From Sphingomonas sp. IC081 (GTDB lineage Bacteria > Pseudomonadota > Alphaproteobacteria > Sphingomonadales > Sphingomonadaceae), in NCBI RefSeq assembly GCF_006874585.1, contig NZ_CP029761.1, positions 3,622,001 through 3,686,000 on the forward strand: a DNA stretch of 64,000 nt. The letters are read 5' to 3'. This document shows, piece after piece, positions 56,142-63,312 of this stretch (its first letter is position 1; every line of letters starts with the position of its first letter). The notes beneath the pieces are model-generated. The model saw only the letters and a program-made list of their open reading frames with translations. It did not search any database and was not told the origin of the DNA. The position numbers were made by a program, and so were the translations under genes.

Positions 56142-58508
56142 ATGGCGAAAATCTCCCTTCTCCCTGACGCCCTCGATCTCGACGGCAGCGAACTGGTGCC
56201 CATCGTGCAGGGCGGCGCCACGCGGCAGGCCAGCTTCGGCGGTGCTGTTGCCACCCTGGCGCAGCCATTTGTCGTCCAGGCGCAGGCCGCCAGCGATCAG
56301 GCCGCCGACCTTGTCCGCGCGGAAAACACCTTCGTGGACGTTTCGCTTGCCGCCGCCGAGGCCGCCGTTGCGGATGGCACCTACTTCAAGCTGGTCGACA
56401 GCGCCGCCGGTACTGCGGAAATTCGCCTGCGGAACGCTGATGGTTCGGCGCTGGTCTATACCGAGATCACCCGGTCGGCGCTGGCATCCAACGGCGCCGA
56501 CAAGGGGGCGTCGATGGTGGGCATGCAGGGTGGCGGCACCGCCGAACAGGGCCTGTCCGGCGCGCGCGGTCCCACGCTGGCCGAGGCTGTGTTGCTGACG
56601 ATCCCGGCTGCTTTCACCGCCATCCAGTTGTCCGGCCACTCCGCGCCGGGGCTCGGCAAGTGCCTCTACCGCCGCGTTGCCGGGGAGCCGGGCCATGGTG
56701 GCAAGTTCCAGTCCGGCGACGGTGCATGGTGGGAACTGGCCGAGGAAGCGGTAACCCCGCAGATGTTCGGCGCTGCGGCCGATGACGGCAGCTTTGCAGG
56801 CACGAACGACCTTGCCGCCATCAAACTGGCCTTCAACGTCGCCTGCGCGCTGGGTGTGCCGCTGCGCATCAACCGCCCGCACTATGCCGTCGCAGCGGTC
56901 TACACCGATCCCATCGAGATCCCCGCGACCGGCGGCGTGATCGAGTTCGAAGGGCTGGGCCGCATCCGCTGGGGCAATTTCGGCCTTCCGCTGTTCTGGA
57001 ATCAGGATGGCGTGGGCCGGATCGAGATCAGGAACGCGAACCTCATCGGCGATTACACGACGCCGCTGACGGTCAACAAACCGGCCTATGTCCAGCAGTT
57101 CTACAACGCGCTCGGGCGCGGCGCGGGCTACGGCTTCGGCAACAGCGTGACCGGCATGCTCTCCTTCCTCGGTTCAGCCGACGTCGAGGTCAGCAACCCC
57201 CGCTTCACGGCCCGGACGCTGGAGAACGACAAGCTCATCACCGTCTGCATCATGGCCGGTGAGGGCGCGAACGGTGCCAAGGGGGCGTTCAAGGTCACCG
57301 GGACCTCCACGTTCGACGGTATCCACTTCGGCATCCTCGCCTGGGCGTACAAGTCGCTCGATGTCGGGGACATCCTGGCAGACCACTGGGGCCAGCTTTC
57401 GGTTGCGGGTTATGCCGGGATCGCCACCCACGTGATCTACTGCTCGGTGCAGGGCGACGAGGACGTGCGTACGACGCTGGGCGACGTCTACGACCTTGGC
57501 ACGGAAGTCGCCGGTATCGATTTCACGCTCGGCTCCTGCTCGGTCAAGTTCACCTCGCAGGGGCAGGCGATCCGGACGGGCAATCTCTATTCGCTGCGCG
57601 CTGCCGGCATCCTCGATATCAACGGCTCCAACTTCGATATCGCCTCCCTGTTCTGGAAGGGCGACAGCGCAGCCAAGCTGGGCGCGGGCAAGCCGATCCG
57701 CATCGGGCTCGGCCTTTATGACGGCTATGGCCGCACCGCGAATGGCGGCAAGTTCGGCAGCGTCTATCTGCATATCCCGGACGATCACAACAACACGGTG
57801 ATCTTCTCGGAATACGGCTGCTACAACGTGAACTTCGGCAAGGTCACGATCCGGCACGACGGCACCTCGCAGCAGGCGGGCATCATCTCCGGTCCGTTCG
57901 GCAACTGCGACTTCGACGTCTATCTCGACATGCCGAACACGATCACGGCAGGCGCGCCGACGTTCATCAACATCCAGAACGGCGGGGACAACAACCGCGT
58001 CACCATGCGCACCAACAGCCCGCAGTTCAAAACGATGCGGGTCATCGAAAGCGACAAGGTCGGCTCCACCGGCAACACAGCGCTGATCACCGGCATCCTG
58101 ACCGGCGAGGAACGCCGCCTGACGCCGGGCCACGAACTGGGCCTCTACCGGGTGGAAGCGCGTCTGGCGATGACGGCAGGCGCCACGCTGACTGCCGCCA
58201 ACCTGATCCCGCGCGGCGCCAACGTGATCGCCCTGACCTCGACGATCTCGACGGCCGCAGGCACCTCGGCCGGGCTGACCGGATACAAGCTGGGCACGGC
58301 CGCCGACGATGATCTCTACGGCGTGCGGACCGGGGTGGGGGTGGGTGGCTACACCGGCAACGCGCAGTGGACCGCCGATGCTTCCGGCGTTCGCATCGCT
58401 GCCGAGAGCGTGATCGTGACCGCCGTGGGCGGCAATTTCGATGGCACGGGCGAGATCCTGATCGTCGCGAACTACTTCATCGGCGCTCCCTACACCGACC
58501 TGCTTTGA
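56142..58508 (+). CDS. Tail spike with predicted beta-helix
   Basis: Large protein of 788 aa. It starts with a spike-neck motif (MAKISLLPDALDLDGSELVP, VQGGATRQASFGG), then a pectate-lyase-like segment (AVTPQMFGAAADDGSFAGTNDLAAIKLAF; cited as MFGAAADDGSFAGTNDLAA), a long stretch of short strands typical of right-handed beta-helix tail spikes (about 250-640), and a C-terminal sandwich domain. It probably binds or degrades surface polysaccharide. No catalytic residues could be assigned. It may be newer than the rest: two receptor proteins in tandem suggest host-range modularity. Confidence 0.82.
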   Translation: MAKISLLPDALDLDGSELVPIVQGGATRQASFGGAVATLAQPFVVQAQAASDQAADLVRAENTFVDVSLAAAEAAVADGTYFKLVDSAAGTAEIRLRNADGSALVYTEITRSALASNGADKGASMVGMQGGGTAEQGLSGARGPTLAEAVLLTIPAAFTAIQLSGHSAPGLGKCLYRRVAGEPGHGGKFQSGDGAWWELAEEAVTPQMFGAAADDGSFAGTNDLAAIKLAFNVACALGVPLRINRPHYAVAAVYTDPIEIPATGGVIEFEGLGRIRWGNFGLPLFWNQDGVGRIEIRNANLIGDYTTPLTVNKPAYVQQFYNALGRGAGYGFGNSVTGMLSFLGSADVEVSNPRFTARTLENDKLITVCIMAGEGANGAKGAFKVTGTSTFDGIHFGILAWAYKSLDVGDILADHWGQLSVAGYAGIATHVIYCSVQGDEDVRTTLGDVYDLGTEVAGIDFTLGSCSVKFTSQGQAIRTGNLYSLRAAGILDINGSNFDIASLFWKGDSAAKLGAGKPIRIGLGLYDGYGRTANGGKFGSVYLHIPDDHNNTVIFSEYGCYNVNFGKVTIRHDGTSQQAGIISGPFGNCDFDVYLDMPNTITAGAPTFINIQNGGDNNRVTMRTNSPQFKTMRVIESDKVGSTGNTALITGILTGEERRLTPGHELGLYRVEARLAMTAGATLTAANLIPRGANVIALTSTISTAAGTSAGLTGYKLGTAADDDLYGVRTGVGVGGYTGNAQWTADASGVRIAAESVIVTAVGGNFDGTGEILIVANYFIGAPYTDLL

Positions 58509-58534
58509 CCCCCTCGAGAACGGTTGCTGCCCTT

Positions 58535-58897
58535 ATGAAACTTGACGATTTCCTGCTCTGGCTGCTCTCGCTGTTCGGCGGCCTTGCCCTGTGCGGCGCG
58601 CGCCTGGGCTGGCTGCTGTTCGGCGTGGCGCCCGAGCCCCCGGCCGATCCCACCGCTTTCACGCTGTGGCGCCGCAAGCGGCAGTGGCTGGTCATTTCCG
58701 AACTCTCGGCCTTGCCCGCCTTCGCCACGATCTCGGTCCTGATCGGGCGCCTGCGCGAATGGCCGATGGAGGGGGTGATCCTGCTCTCCATGGTGCTGGG
58801 CGCGCTGGGCTTCGCCTTCTTCCTCGACGCGCTCCAGACCTTGGTGCGCAAGCGCATCGGCATGGCCGACGGCGCCCTGAAGGACGAAACGCCATGA
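58535..58897 (+). CDS. Putative holin (three-segment membrane protein)
   Basis: Protein of 120 aa with three membrane segments (about 8-30, 51-68, 77-97) and a charged C-terminus (RKRIGMADGALKDETP). Size, topology and place right before an endolysin gene fit a class I holin, but no family motif is recognised. Confidence 0.6.
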   Translation: MKLDDFLLWLLSLFGGLALCGARLGWLLFGVAPEPPADPTAFTLWRRKRQWLVISELSALPAFATISVLIGRLREWPMEGVILLSMVLGALGFAFFLDALQTLVRKRIGMADGALKDETP

Positions 58898-59067
58898 GTT
58901 GGCCTTTCCTCGCGCTGATGCTGCTGTTCGCGGCGCTGTCGCTTTTCGCGCTGTGGCGCGCGTCCCGGCTGCACCGCCGTATCCTCGAGATCGACCCGCA
59001 GGCGCGCTGCCCGGCCACCCATCCGCTCGACTACCTCTCCCACCGAAAGGAAACCCGTCATGACTGA
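58894..59067 (+). CDS. 57-aa single-pass membrane protein in lysis cassette
   Basis: Protein of 57 aa with one N-terminal membrane segment (MSWPFLALMLLFAALSLFAL) and a basic tail (WRASRLHRRILEIDP). It overlaps the holin candidate by four bases and the endolysin by eight. It may be an antiholin or a second holin. Confidence 0.65.
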   Translation: MSWPFLALMLLFAALSLFALWRASRLHRRILEIDPQARCPATHPLDYLSHRKETRHD

Positions 59068-59533
59068 CGCCCGCACGCTCAGCCCCGCAGGCGCCGCGCT
59101 GATCCACAAATGGGAAGGCTGCGGCAAGCAGCGCGCCGATGGCCGCTTCGATGCCTATCCCGATCCCGGCAGCAAGGACGGCAAGCCCTGGACCATCGGT
59201 TGGGGCTCCACCGGGCCGGACATCGCCAAGGGCACGATCTGGACGCAGGCGCAGTGCGATGCCCGGTTCGACCGCGATATCGCGCGCTTCGTCAACGAGG
59301 TGGCGCGGTTCATCGGCAGCACGCCGACCACGGCGAGCCAGTTCGATGCGCTGGTGTCCTTCCACTACAACACCGGGGCCATCGCCTCTTCGACGCTGGG
59401 CAAGCTGCATAAGGCGGGCAGGTTTGCCGATGCGCAGGCGCAGTTCGGCAAGTGGATCTACAACGACGGGAAGGTCATGGACGGCCTGAGGAAGCGCCGC
59501 GCGGACGAGGCTGCGCTTTACGGGGCCAAGTGA
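59060..59533 (+). CDS. Phage lysozyme (GH24 endolysin)
   Basis: Muramidase of 157 aa. The E-D-T triad of the T4/P22 lysozyme family is seen as Glu19 (IHKWEGCG), Asp35 (AYPDPGSKDG) and Thr45 (PWTIGWG). FVNEVARFIGSTPTTASQFDALVSFHYNTGAIASSTL (cited as QFDALVSFHYNTGAIASSTL) is the family's second half. It lacks a signal peptide, so it depends on a holin for export. Confidence 0.94.
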   Translation: MTDARTLSPAGAALIHKWEGCGKQRADGRFDAYPDPGSKDGKPWTIGWGSTGPDIAKGTIWTQAQCDARFDRDIARFVNEVARFIGSTPTTASQFDALVSFHYNTGAIASSTLGKLHKAGRFADAQAQFGKWIYNDGKVMDGLRKRRADEAALYGAK

Positions 59534-60141
59534 TGGAAGCGCTTGCCATCGTGGGCGTCGCCAAGAAGGTGCTGCCCTGGGCGTGGGGTGCGATCAGGAA
59601 GCACTCGCGCCTCTTGCCCTACCTCGCCGCCGCCGCGCTTGTCTGGTGGCTCTGGAGCGGCAGGCAGGACGCCCTCCGGCAGCGGGACACGGCGCGCGCC
59701 GCGCTGGCCGCCGCCAAGGCCGCCACCGCCACCGAGATCGCGGCCCACCGCAAGACCAAGGACGATTACCGCGCCGCCCAGGCAGAGGCGGCCCGGCTCG
59801 ATGCCGAACGGATCACGCGCGAGAAGGCGCGTCAGCAGGAGATCAACGATGCCGCTTCGAAGGACTATGCGGCGAGCCTTGCCGCTCTGCGCGCTCGCTA
59901 TCAGCGCTTGCTCGACAGCGCCCGGGCCGGAAGCCCCACTGGCGGTGCGACCGGAAACGTCGCAGTGCCCGGCCTATCCGCTGCCCCCGGCGGAACTGCT
60001 GGTGCGGCCGACCTACGATTGGCTGGCGCCGCTGGAGAATGCCTCACGCCCGCCGAGCGGCTGATGGCGGCAGAGCAGGCGGCACAGCTCGATGCGCTGA
60101 TCGGCGCGGTGATAAGTCAGTCGACAGTTACTGGCCGCTGA
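59533..60141 (+). CDS. Rz-like inner-membrane spanin
   Basis: Protein of 202 aa with one N-terminal membrane anchor (about 28-46, LLPYLAAAALVWWLW) and a long coiled-coil periplasmic domain (about 48-145), the i-spanin layout. With the nested lipoprotein it should bridge the two membranes and fuse them at lysis. It overlaps the endolysin by one base. The C-terminal part after 145 is Gly/Ala-rich and carries the nested gene's reading frame. Confidence 0.82.
   Translation: MEALAIVGVAKKVLPWAWGAIRKHSRLLPYLAAAALVWWLWSGRQDALRQRDTARAALAAAKAATATEIAAHRKTKDDYRAAQAEAARLDAERITREKARQQEINDAASKDYAASLAALRARYQRLLDSARAGSPTGGATGNVAVPGLSAAPGGTAGAADLRLAGAAGECLTPAERLMAAEQAAQLDALIGAVISQSTVTGR
59849..60064 (+). CDS. 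Rz1-like outer-membrane spanin, nested in Rz
   Basis: ORF of 71 codons entirely inside the Rz gene in another frame. It has AGGAG 8 bases before the ATG at 59849, a lipoprotein signal (MPLRRTMRRALPLCALAISAC; lipobox ISAC) and a short Pro-rich mature part (YPLPPAELLVRPTYDWLAPLEN; core YPLPPAELL). This is the classic Rz/Rz1 nested arrangement. An ATG at 59867 is an alternative start. Confidence 0.85.
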   Translation: MPLRRTMRRALPLCALAISACSTAPGPEAPLAVRPETSQCPAYPLPPAELLVRPTYDWLAPLENASRPPSG

Positions 60142-60172
60142 CCGCCAAAACGGACCGCGTCACAAACCCAAA

Positions 60173-60204
60173 GGGGGCGTTCCAGCTATGGAGCGCCCTC
60201 TTTT
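60173..60204 (+). terminator. Rho-independent terminator of the lysis block
   Basis: Stem GGGGGCGTTCC/GGAGCGCCCTC (mostly paired, two G-U or mismatches) with a 6-base loop, followed by TTTTCCC, 30 bp after the Rz stop. It ends the rightward J-to-lysis transcript and separates it from the leftward genes. Confidence 0.8.
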
Positions 60205-60220
60205 CCCGTGCTTGGGCCTG

Positions 60221-60442
60221 TTACTTATGGGACCTGCTGACTGATACCTTCAGGCAGCCCAGACGTATGATGTCGCTCGGCGTTTCTGTTACGTGAATTT
60301 GGCCGTCCGGATGACCTGCCGAACACCAGATGGTGGTGTGTTTCGCTTTATCGTCGAGGTGGAACGAGGATGCCTGGTCCAAGTTCACCCAGATTGAACG
60401 CTTTGTCTTAACCTCGGTCAATTCAACCCAATTGCCTGTCAT
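60221..60442 (-). CDS. Small phage-borne protein of unknown function
   Basis: Protein of 73 aa (MTGNWVELTEVKTKRSIWV, ending RLGCLKVSVSRSHK), a small beta-rich unit. GAAGGGGGTG precedes the ATG at 60442. Composition is lower in GC than neighbours, and it sits alone between two opposing late operons, which fits a moron gene. No family recognised. Confidence 0.6.
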   Translation of the reverse strand: MTGNWVELTEVKTKRSIWVNLDQASSFHLDDKAKHTTIWCSAGHPDGQIHVTETPSDIIRLGCLKVSVSRSHK

Positions 60443-60571
60443 GGCACCCCCTTCGTCTAGACCTCCAGAATATGCGACACGGCGAGAAGCGTACAGGCGC
60501 AAATAGTTACCACGTTGCCCTGGACAAGCTCCAGCCGCGCCACGGCGGCGGTTGGAGAGGACACGGTGCTC

Positions 60572-61039
60572 CTATTTGCCAAGCATGTCGAAGACGATCT
60601 CGGCAATCAGGTCGAGGTCTTCGGGGGTGAAGCCGAGCAGGACGCGTTCGGGATACTTGGTGCGGACCGTCTTGCCGTTCTCGGTGTGGCCCACGAAGTC
60701 GGTCAGGCCGTACTGGTGGGCGCGGGCGGTGTGGGCGACGGACCCTTCGAAACCGACCGAGACACCGCTGGGCGTGGCGTTGATCTTGAACGATCGGCTC
60801 AGGCGCAGCTTGCGGAACATGCGGCCCTTTTTGATGCCGTCCTTTCTCGCCTTCAGGTTCCGCTTCTTGCGCGGCTGCATGGCCGATCCATCGGGCTGGA
60901 TATTGGCGGCAATGCGCTTTGCGTTGGCCTTGCGCAGTTCCATGCCGATCTTGCGCGAGATCCGGCGGCGCCGGGCGGGGGACAGCTTTTCAAGCTCGCG
61001 GACGAGGAAAGCGTCCAGCTGCGCGAAACGGTCCGCCAT
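60572..61039 (-). CDS. Phage virion morphogenesis protein (P2 gpS-like)
   Basis: Protein of 155 aa of the virion morphogenesis / GpS family: KLSPARRRRISRKIGMELRKANAKRI (cited as LSPARRRRISRKIGMELR), IQPDGSAMQPRKKR, MFRKLRLSRSFKI and GSVAHTARAHQYGLTDFVG. It completes the tail end that meets the head. It overlaps R by one base. Confidence 0.92.
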   Translation of the reverse strand: MADRFAQLDAFLVRELEKLSPARRRRISRKIGMELRKANAKRIAANIQPDGSAMQPRKKRNLKARKDGIKKGRMFRKLRLSRSFKINATPSGVSVGFEGSVAHTARAHQYGLTDFVGHTENGKTVRTKYPERVLLGFTPEDLDLIAEIVFDMLGK

Positions 61040-61524
61040 TACGGGGCCACCTGAAACGGCATATCGTCGTCATGCGCCCAGATCGCGGTGAGCGGGCCTT
61101 CCTCGGCGCGCAGGGGCGTATCGTCCGGCAGCATGGGCACGGATTCGTCGATCACGGTGAGGACCGGCGCGCCGCCCGCCATGGCGACGGTGACGATCTC
61201 GGTCAGCGACAGCGTGATGCGGACATCGGACGTCTTGTCGTCGATGATGTTCGTTTCGAACGGGATCGGCGGGGCATCGCCGGCCAGCAGGTCCGGCTGC
61301 TGGTATCGCGCCCACTCGACGATGACGTAAAACAGCATCTCGGGGGCGCCCGTGAAGTTCTCTGCCACCACGATCAGTTCGTATTCCCAGGAAAAGCCGT
61401 GCTGCCGGTTGCCGGTGGCGCGGATGTTGCCGCGCTCCACCCACATGGCGAGCCGGTCCGGATCGCGGGCGGTTTCGGGAAGAAAGGCGGCGATGGCTTC
61501 GCGGAGCAGGCCGGGTTTCTTCAT
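61039..61524 (-). CDS. Tail completion protein (P2 gpR-like)
   Basis: Protein of 161 aa of the P2 GpR family: MKKPGLLREAIAAFLPETARDPDRLAMWVERG (cited as KPGLLREAIAAFLPETARDP), ATGNRQHGFSWEYELIVVAENFTG (cited as SWEYELIVVAENFTG). It works with S at the head-tail joint. It starts 3 bp after X. Confidence 0.92.
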   Translation of the reverse strand: MKKPGLLREAIAAFLPETARDPDRLAMWVERGNIRATGNRQHGFSWEYELIVVAENFTGAPEMLFYVIVEWARYQQPDLLAGDAPPIPFETNIIDDKTSDVRITLSLTEIVTVAMAGGAPVLTVIDESVPMLPDDTPLRAEEGPLTAIWAHDDDMPFQVAP

Positions 61525-61527
61525 GGA

Positions 61528-61746
61528 TCAATCCCAGGCGTTGATGGTGTCCAGCGCGACGGCGGCTGCGGCGGGCGGTTCGGGCAGCGTCACTGCGCGG
61601 CCTTCGGGCAGGATCGGGCCGAGCGCGGCAAGGCCGGGGTTCAGGGCATAGGCCTGCTCGACCACGCCGCCTTCGGTCGTGCCGAGGACGCGCCAGCAGA
61701 TTTTGGCCAGCGTTTCGCCCTGCATGGCTTTGGTGATGGAGGTCAT
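61528..61746 (-). CDS. Tail protein X (P2 gpX-like)
   Basis: Protein of 72 aa with a LysM-like fold typical of tail protein X (MQGETLAKICWRVLGTTEGGVVE, YALNPGLAALGPILPEG; cited as NPGLAALGPILPEGRAVTLP). It overlaps the preceding small membrane gene by four bases. Confidence 0.9.
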   Translation of the reverse strand: MTSITKAMQGETLAKICWRVLGTTEGGVVEQAYALNPGLAALGPILPEGRAVTLPEPPAAAAVALDTINAWD

Positions 61747-61874
61747 TGGGCAATGGCCCTCGCCACGACAGTGCCGATGAAGCCAACGATGAAGGCTAGA
61801 ATGGGCAACTGATAGGAGAAGAGGACCGAAATTCTTGTCCGCCAGTTCCCGAGATGGATGCGTTTCCGACCCAT
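61743..61874 (-). CDS. 43-aa membrane microprotein between L and X
   Basis: Basic N-terminus (MGRKRIHLGNWRTR) and one membrane segment (LPILAFIVGFIGTVVARAI). It overlaps L by one base and X by four, so it is translated with them. P2 has lysis genes near this place; this could be a remnant antiholin-like protein, which is a guess. Confidence 0.6.
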   Translation of the reverse strand: MGRKRIHLGNWRTRISVLFSYQLPILAFIVGFIGTVVARAIAQ

Positions 61875-62338
61875 CAGATCAGCTCCACGGCGGTGCGCGG
61901 CGTGCCGAGGATGTCGCGGATGGCGTGGGTGGCCATGCGCAGATACTCCTGCGCGGTCGTCGCCTCGGTGTCGGCGCGTGCCTGGCCGTCCTGCGTTGCC
62001 GTCAGGTCGCGGTGGGTCTCGGCCAGTTCGGCCGCCGCGTACATGCGGACGGCGCGGGTGTAGAGCAGCGTCAGGCGATGTTCGCCCGCCACCATGCGTT
62101 CGGGTTTCACATCGGCCAGCGATGCCGCGCCCTCCGCTTCGCACTCGCCGCGCCATTCGGCCAGTTCGCCTTCGACCGACAGCATGCCGCCCTGCACCGC
62201 GCCGAGCAGCCGCTCGGGCGTGACCATGGTGGTCAGGCGCAGGGCATCGCGCATGGCAGTGGCGTTGAAGTCTGGATACCAGCCATCGCCGGGCACCGTT
62301 ATGTCAGCGGGGCGGGCAGGACCGGCAGAGAACGACAT
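61874..62338 (-). CDS. Head completion protein (P2 gpL-like)
   Basis: Protein of 154 aa of the P2 head completion/stabilisation family: DGWYPDFNATAMRDALRLTTMVTPERL (cited as WYPDFNATAMRDALRL), LLYTRAVRMYAAAELAETHRD (cited as YTRAVRMYAAAELAETHRD). It seals the filled head. It starts 102 bp after M. Confidence 0.92.
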   Translation of the reverse strand: MSFSAGPARPADITVPGDGWYPDFNATAMRDALRLTTMVTPERLLGAVQGGMLSVEGELAEWRGECEAEGAASLADVKPERMVAGEHRLTLLYTRAVRMYAAAELAETHRDLTATQDGQARADTEATTAQEYLRMATHAIRDILGTPRTAVELI

Positions 62339-62440
62339 GGGCAGGGCTTCCTGAAAGGGGTGGGGGGTGAGGCTCAGAGCGCGGGTTGGGCTGTTGCCGT
62401 CCGCTTCTGTTCCGCCCCCCGGCGCGGGTGGCGCAGCTGG

Positions 62441-63202
62441 TTATGCGGGCGGGGAGGCGGGTGGACCAAGCTTCTTCAGTTCGGCCTCGTATGCCTGCCT
62501 GAGCTTCTTGGCGCCGCTGCCTTCATGCAGGGCGATGGCGCGGTCGAGGTGGCTGATCGCGGCGGCCAGCAGGGCGGGCTTGCCCCCGGCGACGGCCGAT
62601 TCCGCGTTCGGGTCGAAAGCGTCGGCGCGGGCCTTGAAGGCAAGTCCAAGGGCCTTTTCCAGCTTGGCGCGGACCTGATCGAAGATATCGGCATCGCTGA
62701 CCAGATCAGCCACGACGCCCAGCACATCGAAGGGCACGCTGCCGGGATCCTTGATGCCCGCTTCGGCCACTTCCTCGGCCACCAGCGTGGCCGGACTGCG
62801 GTTGTAGCGTTCGGGCAGTTCGATCCCGGCCAGCAGGACGTATTCGGCCAGCTTGAGCGCCAGCGGCCAGTCCTGGATGTCGATGGCCCAGATCATGATG
62901 GTCGAGACGATGTCGTCCTGGGTGCCGGCAGCGGCGTCTGCCGCGCCTTCCACCCATGGGCGATACTTCTCGATCATGGTGCGCTTGGCTTCGATCTTGC
63001 GTTCGGTGGACTGGATGTTGCGAAGGGTGCTCAGGTCAATGCCCAGCGCGGCGCGCAGCAACTCGTACTCGGTGGCGACCGGGCCGGTTTCGGGCATCGG
63101 GGCGGCGGTGCCGGTGGGAGGCACGGCGGCGGCGAGGCGCGAGGCCGCAGCGAGCTTGCGCTGATAGCTGGCCTGCGCGGGGGAAATCACTCTGGGCGGC
63201 AT
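62441..63202 (-). CDS. Terminase small subunit / endonuclease (P2 gpM-like)
   Basis: Protein of 253 aa of the P2 terminase small-subunit (gpM) family: SPAQASYQRKLAAASRLA, KRTMIEKYRPWVEGA, DDIVSTIMIWAIDIQDWPLALKLAEYVL (cited as IMIWAIDIQDWPLALKLAEYV), PERYNRSPATLVAEEVAE. It cuts or recognises DNA at packaging start. AGGAG lies 9 bases before the ATG at 63202. C-terminal 25 residues (tail of Lys/Pro) are extra. Confidence 0.9.
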   Translation of the reverse strand: MPPRVISPAQASYQRKLAAASRLAAAVPPTGTAAPMPETGPVATEYELLRAALGIDLSTLRNIQSTERKIEAKRTMIEKYRPWVEGAADAAAGTQDDIVSTIMIWAIDIQDWPLALKLAEYVLLAGIELPERYNRSPATLVAEEVAEAGIKDPGSVPFDVLGVVADLVSDADIFDQVRAKLEKALGLAFKARADAFDPNAESAVAGGKPALLAAAISHLDRAIALHEGSGAKKLRQAYEAELKKLGPPASPPA

Positions 63203-63227
63203 GGCGGGCGGCTCCTGTAAGGGGGAA

Positions 63228-63295
63228 CCTGCCCCGCCCGGGGAGAGGAAAGAGCCGGGCGGGGCAGGGAAGGCGGTCAAGGGACCAACCGCCTT
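63228..63295 (-). other. Two hairpins between capsid gene N and gene M
   Basis: A perfect 14-bp stem (CCTGCCCCGCCCGG at 63228-63241 with 63255-63268, 13-base loop) and an 8-bp stem (AAGGCGGT at 63270-63277 with 63288-63295) fill the 110-bp gap after the capsid stop. No U-run follows on the minus strand. They look like mRNA-stabilising or attenuating structures. Confidence 0.8.
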
Positions 63296-63312
63296 TTGTG
63301 ACGGGGCGTCGA

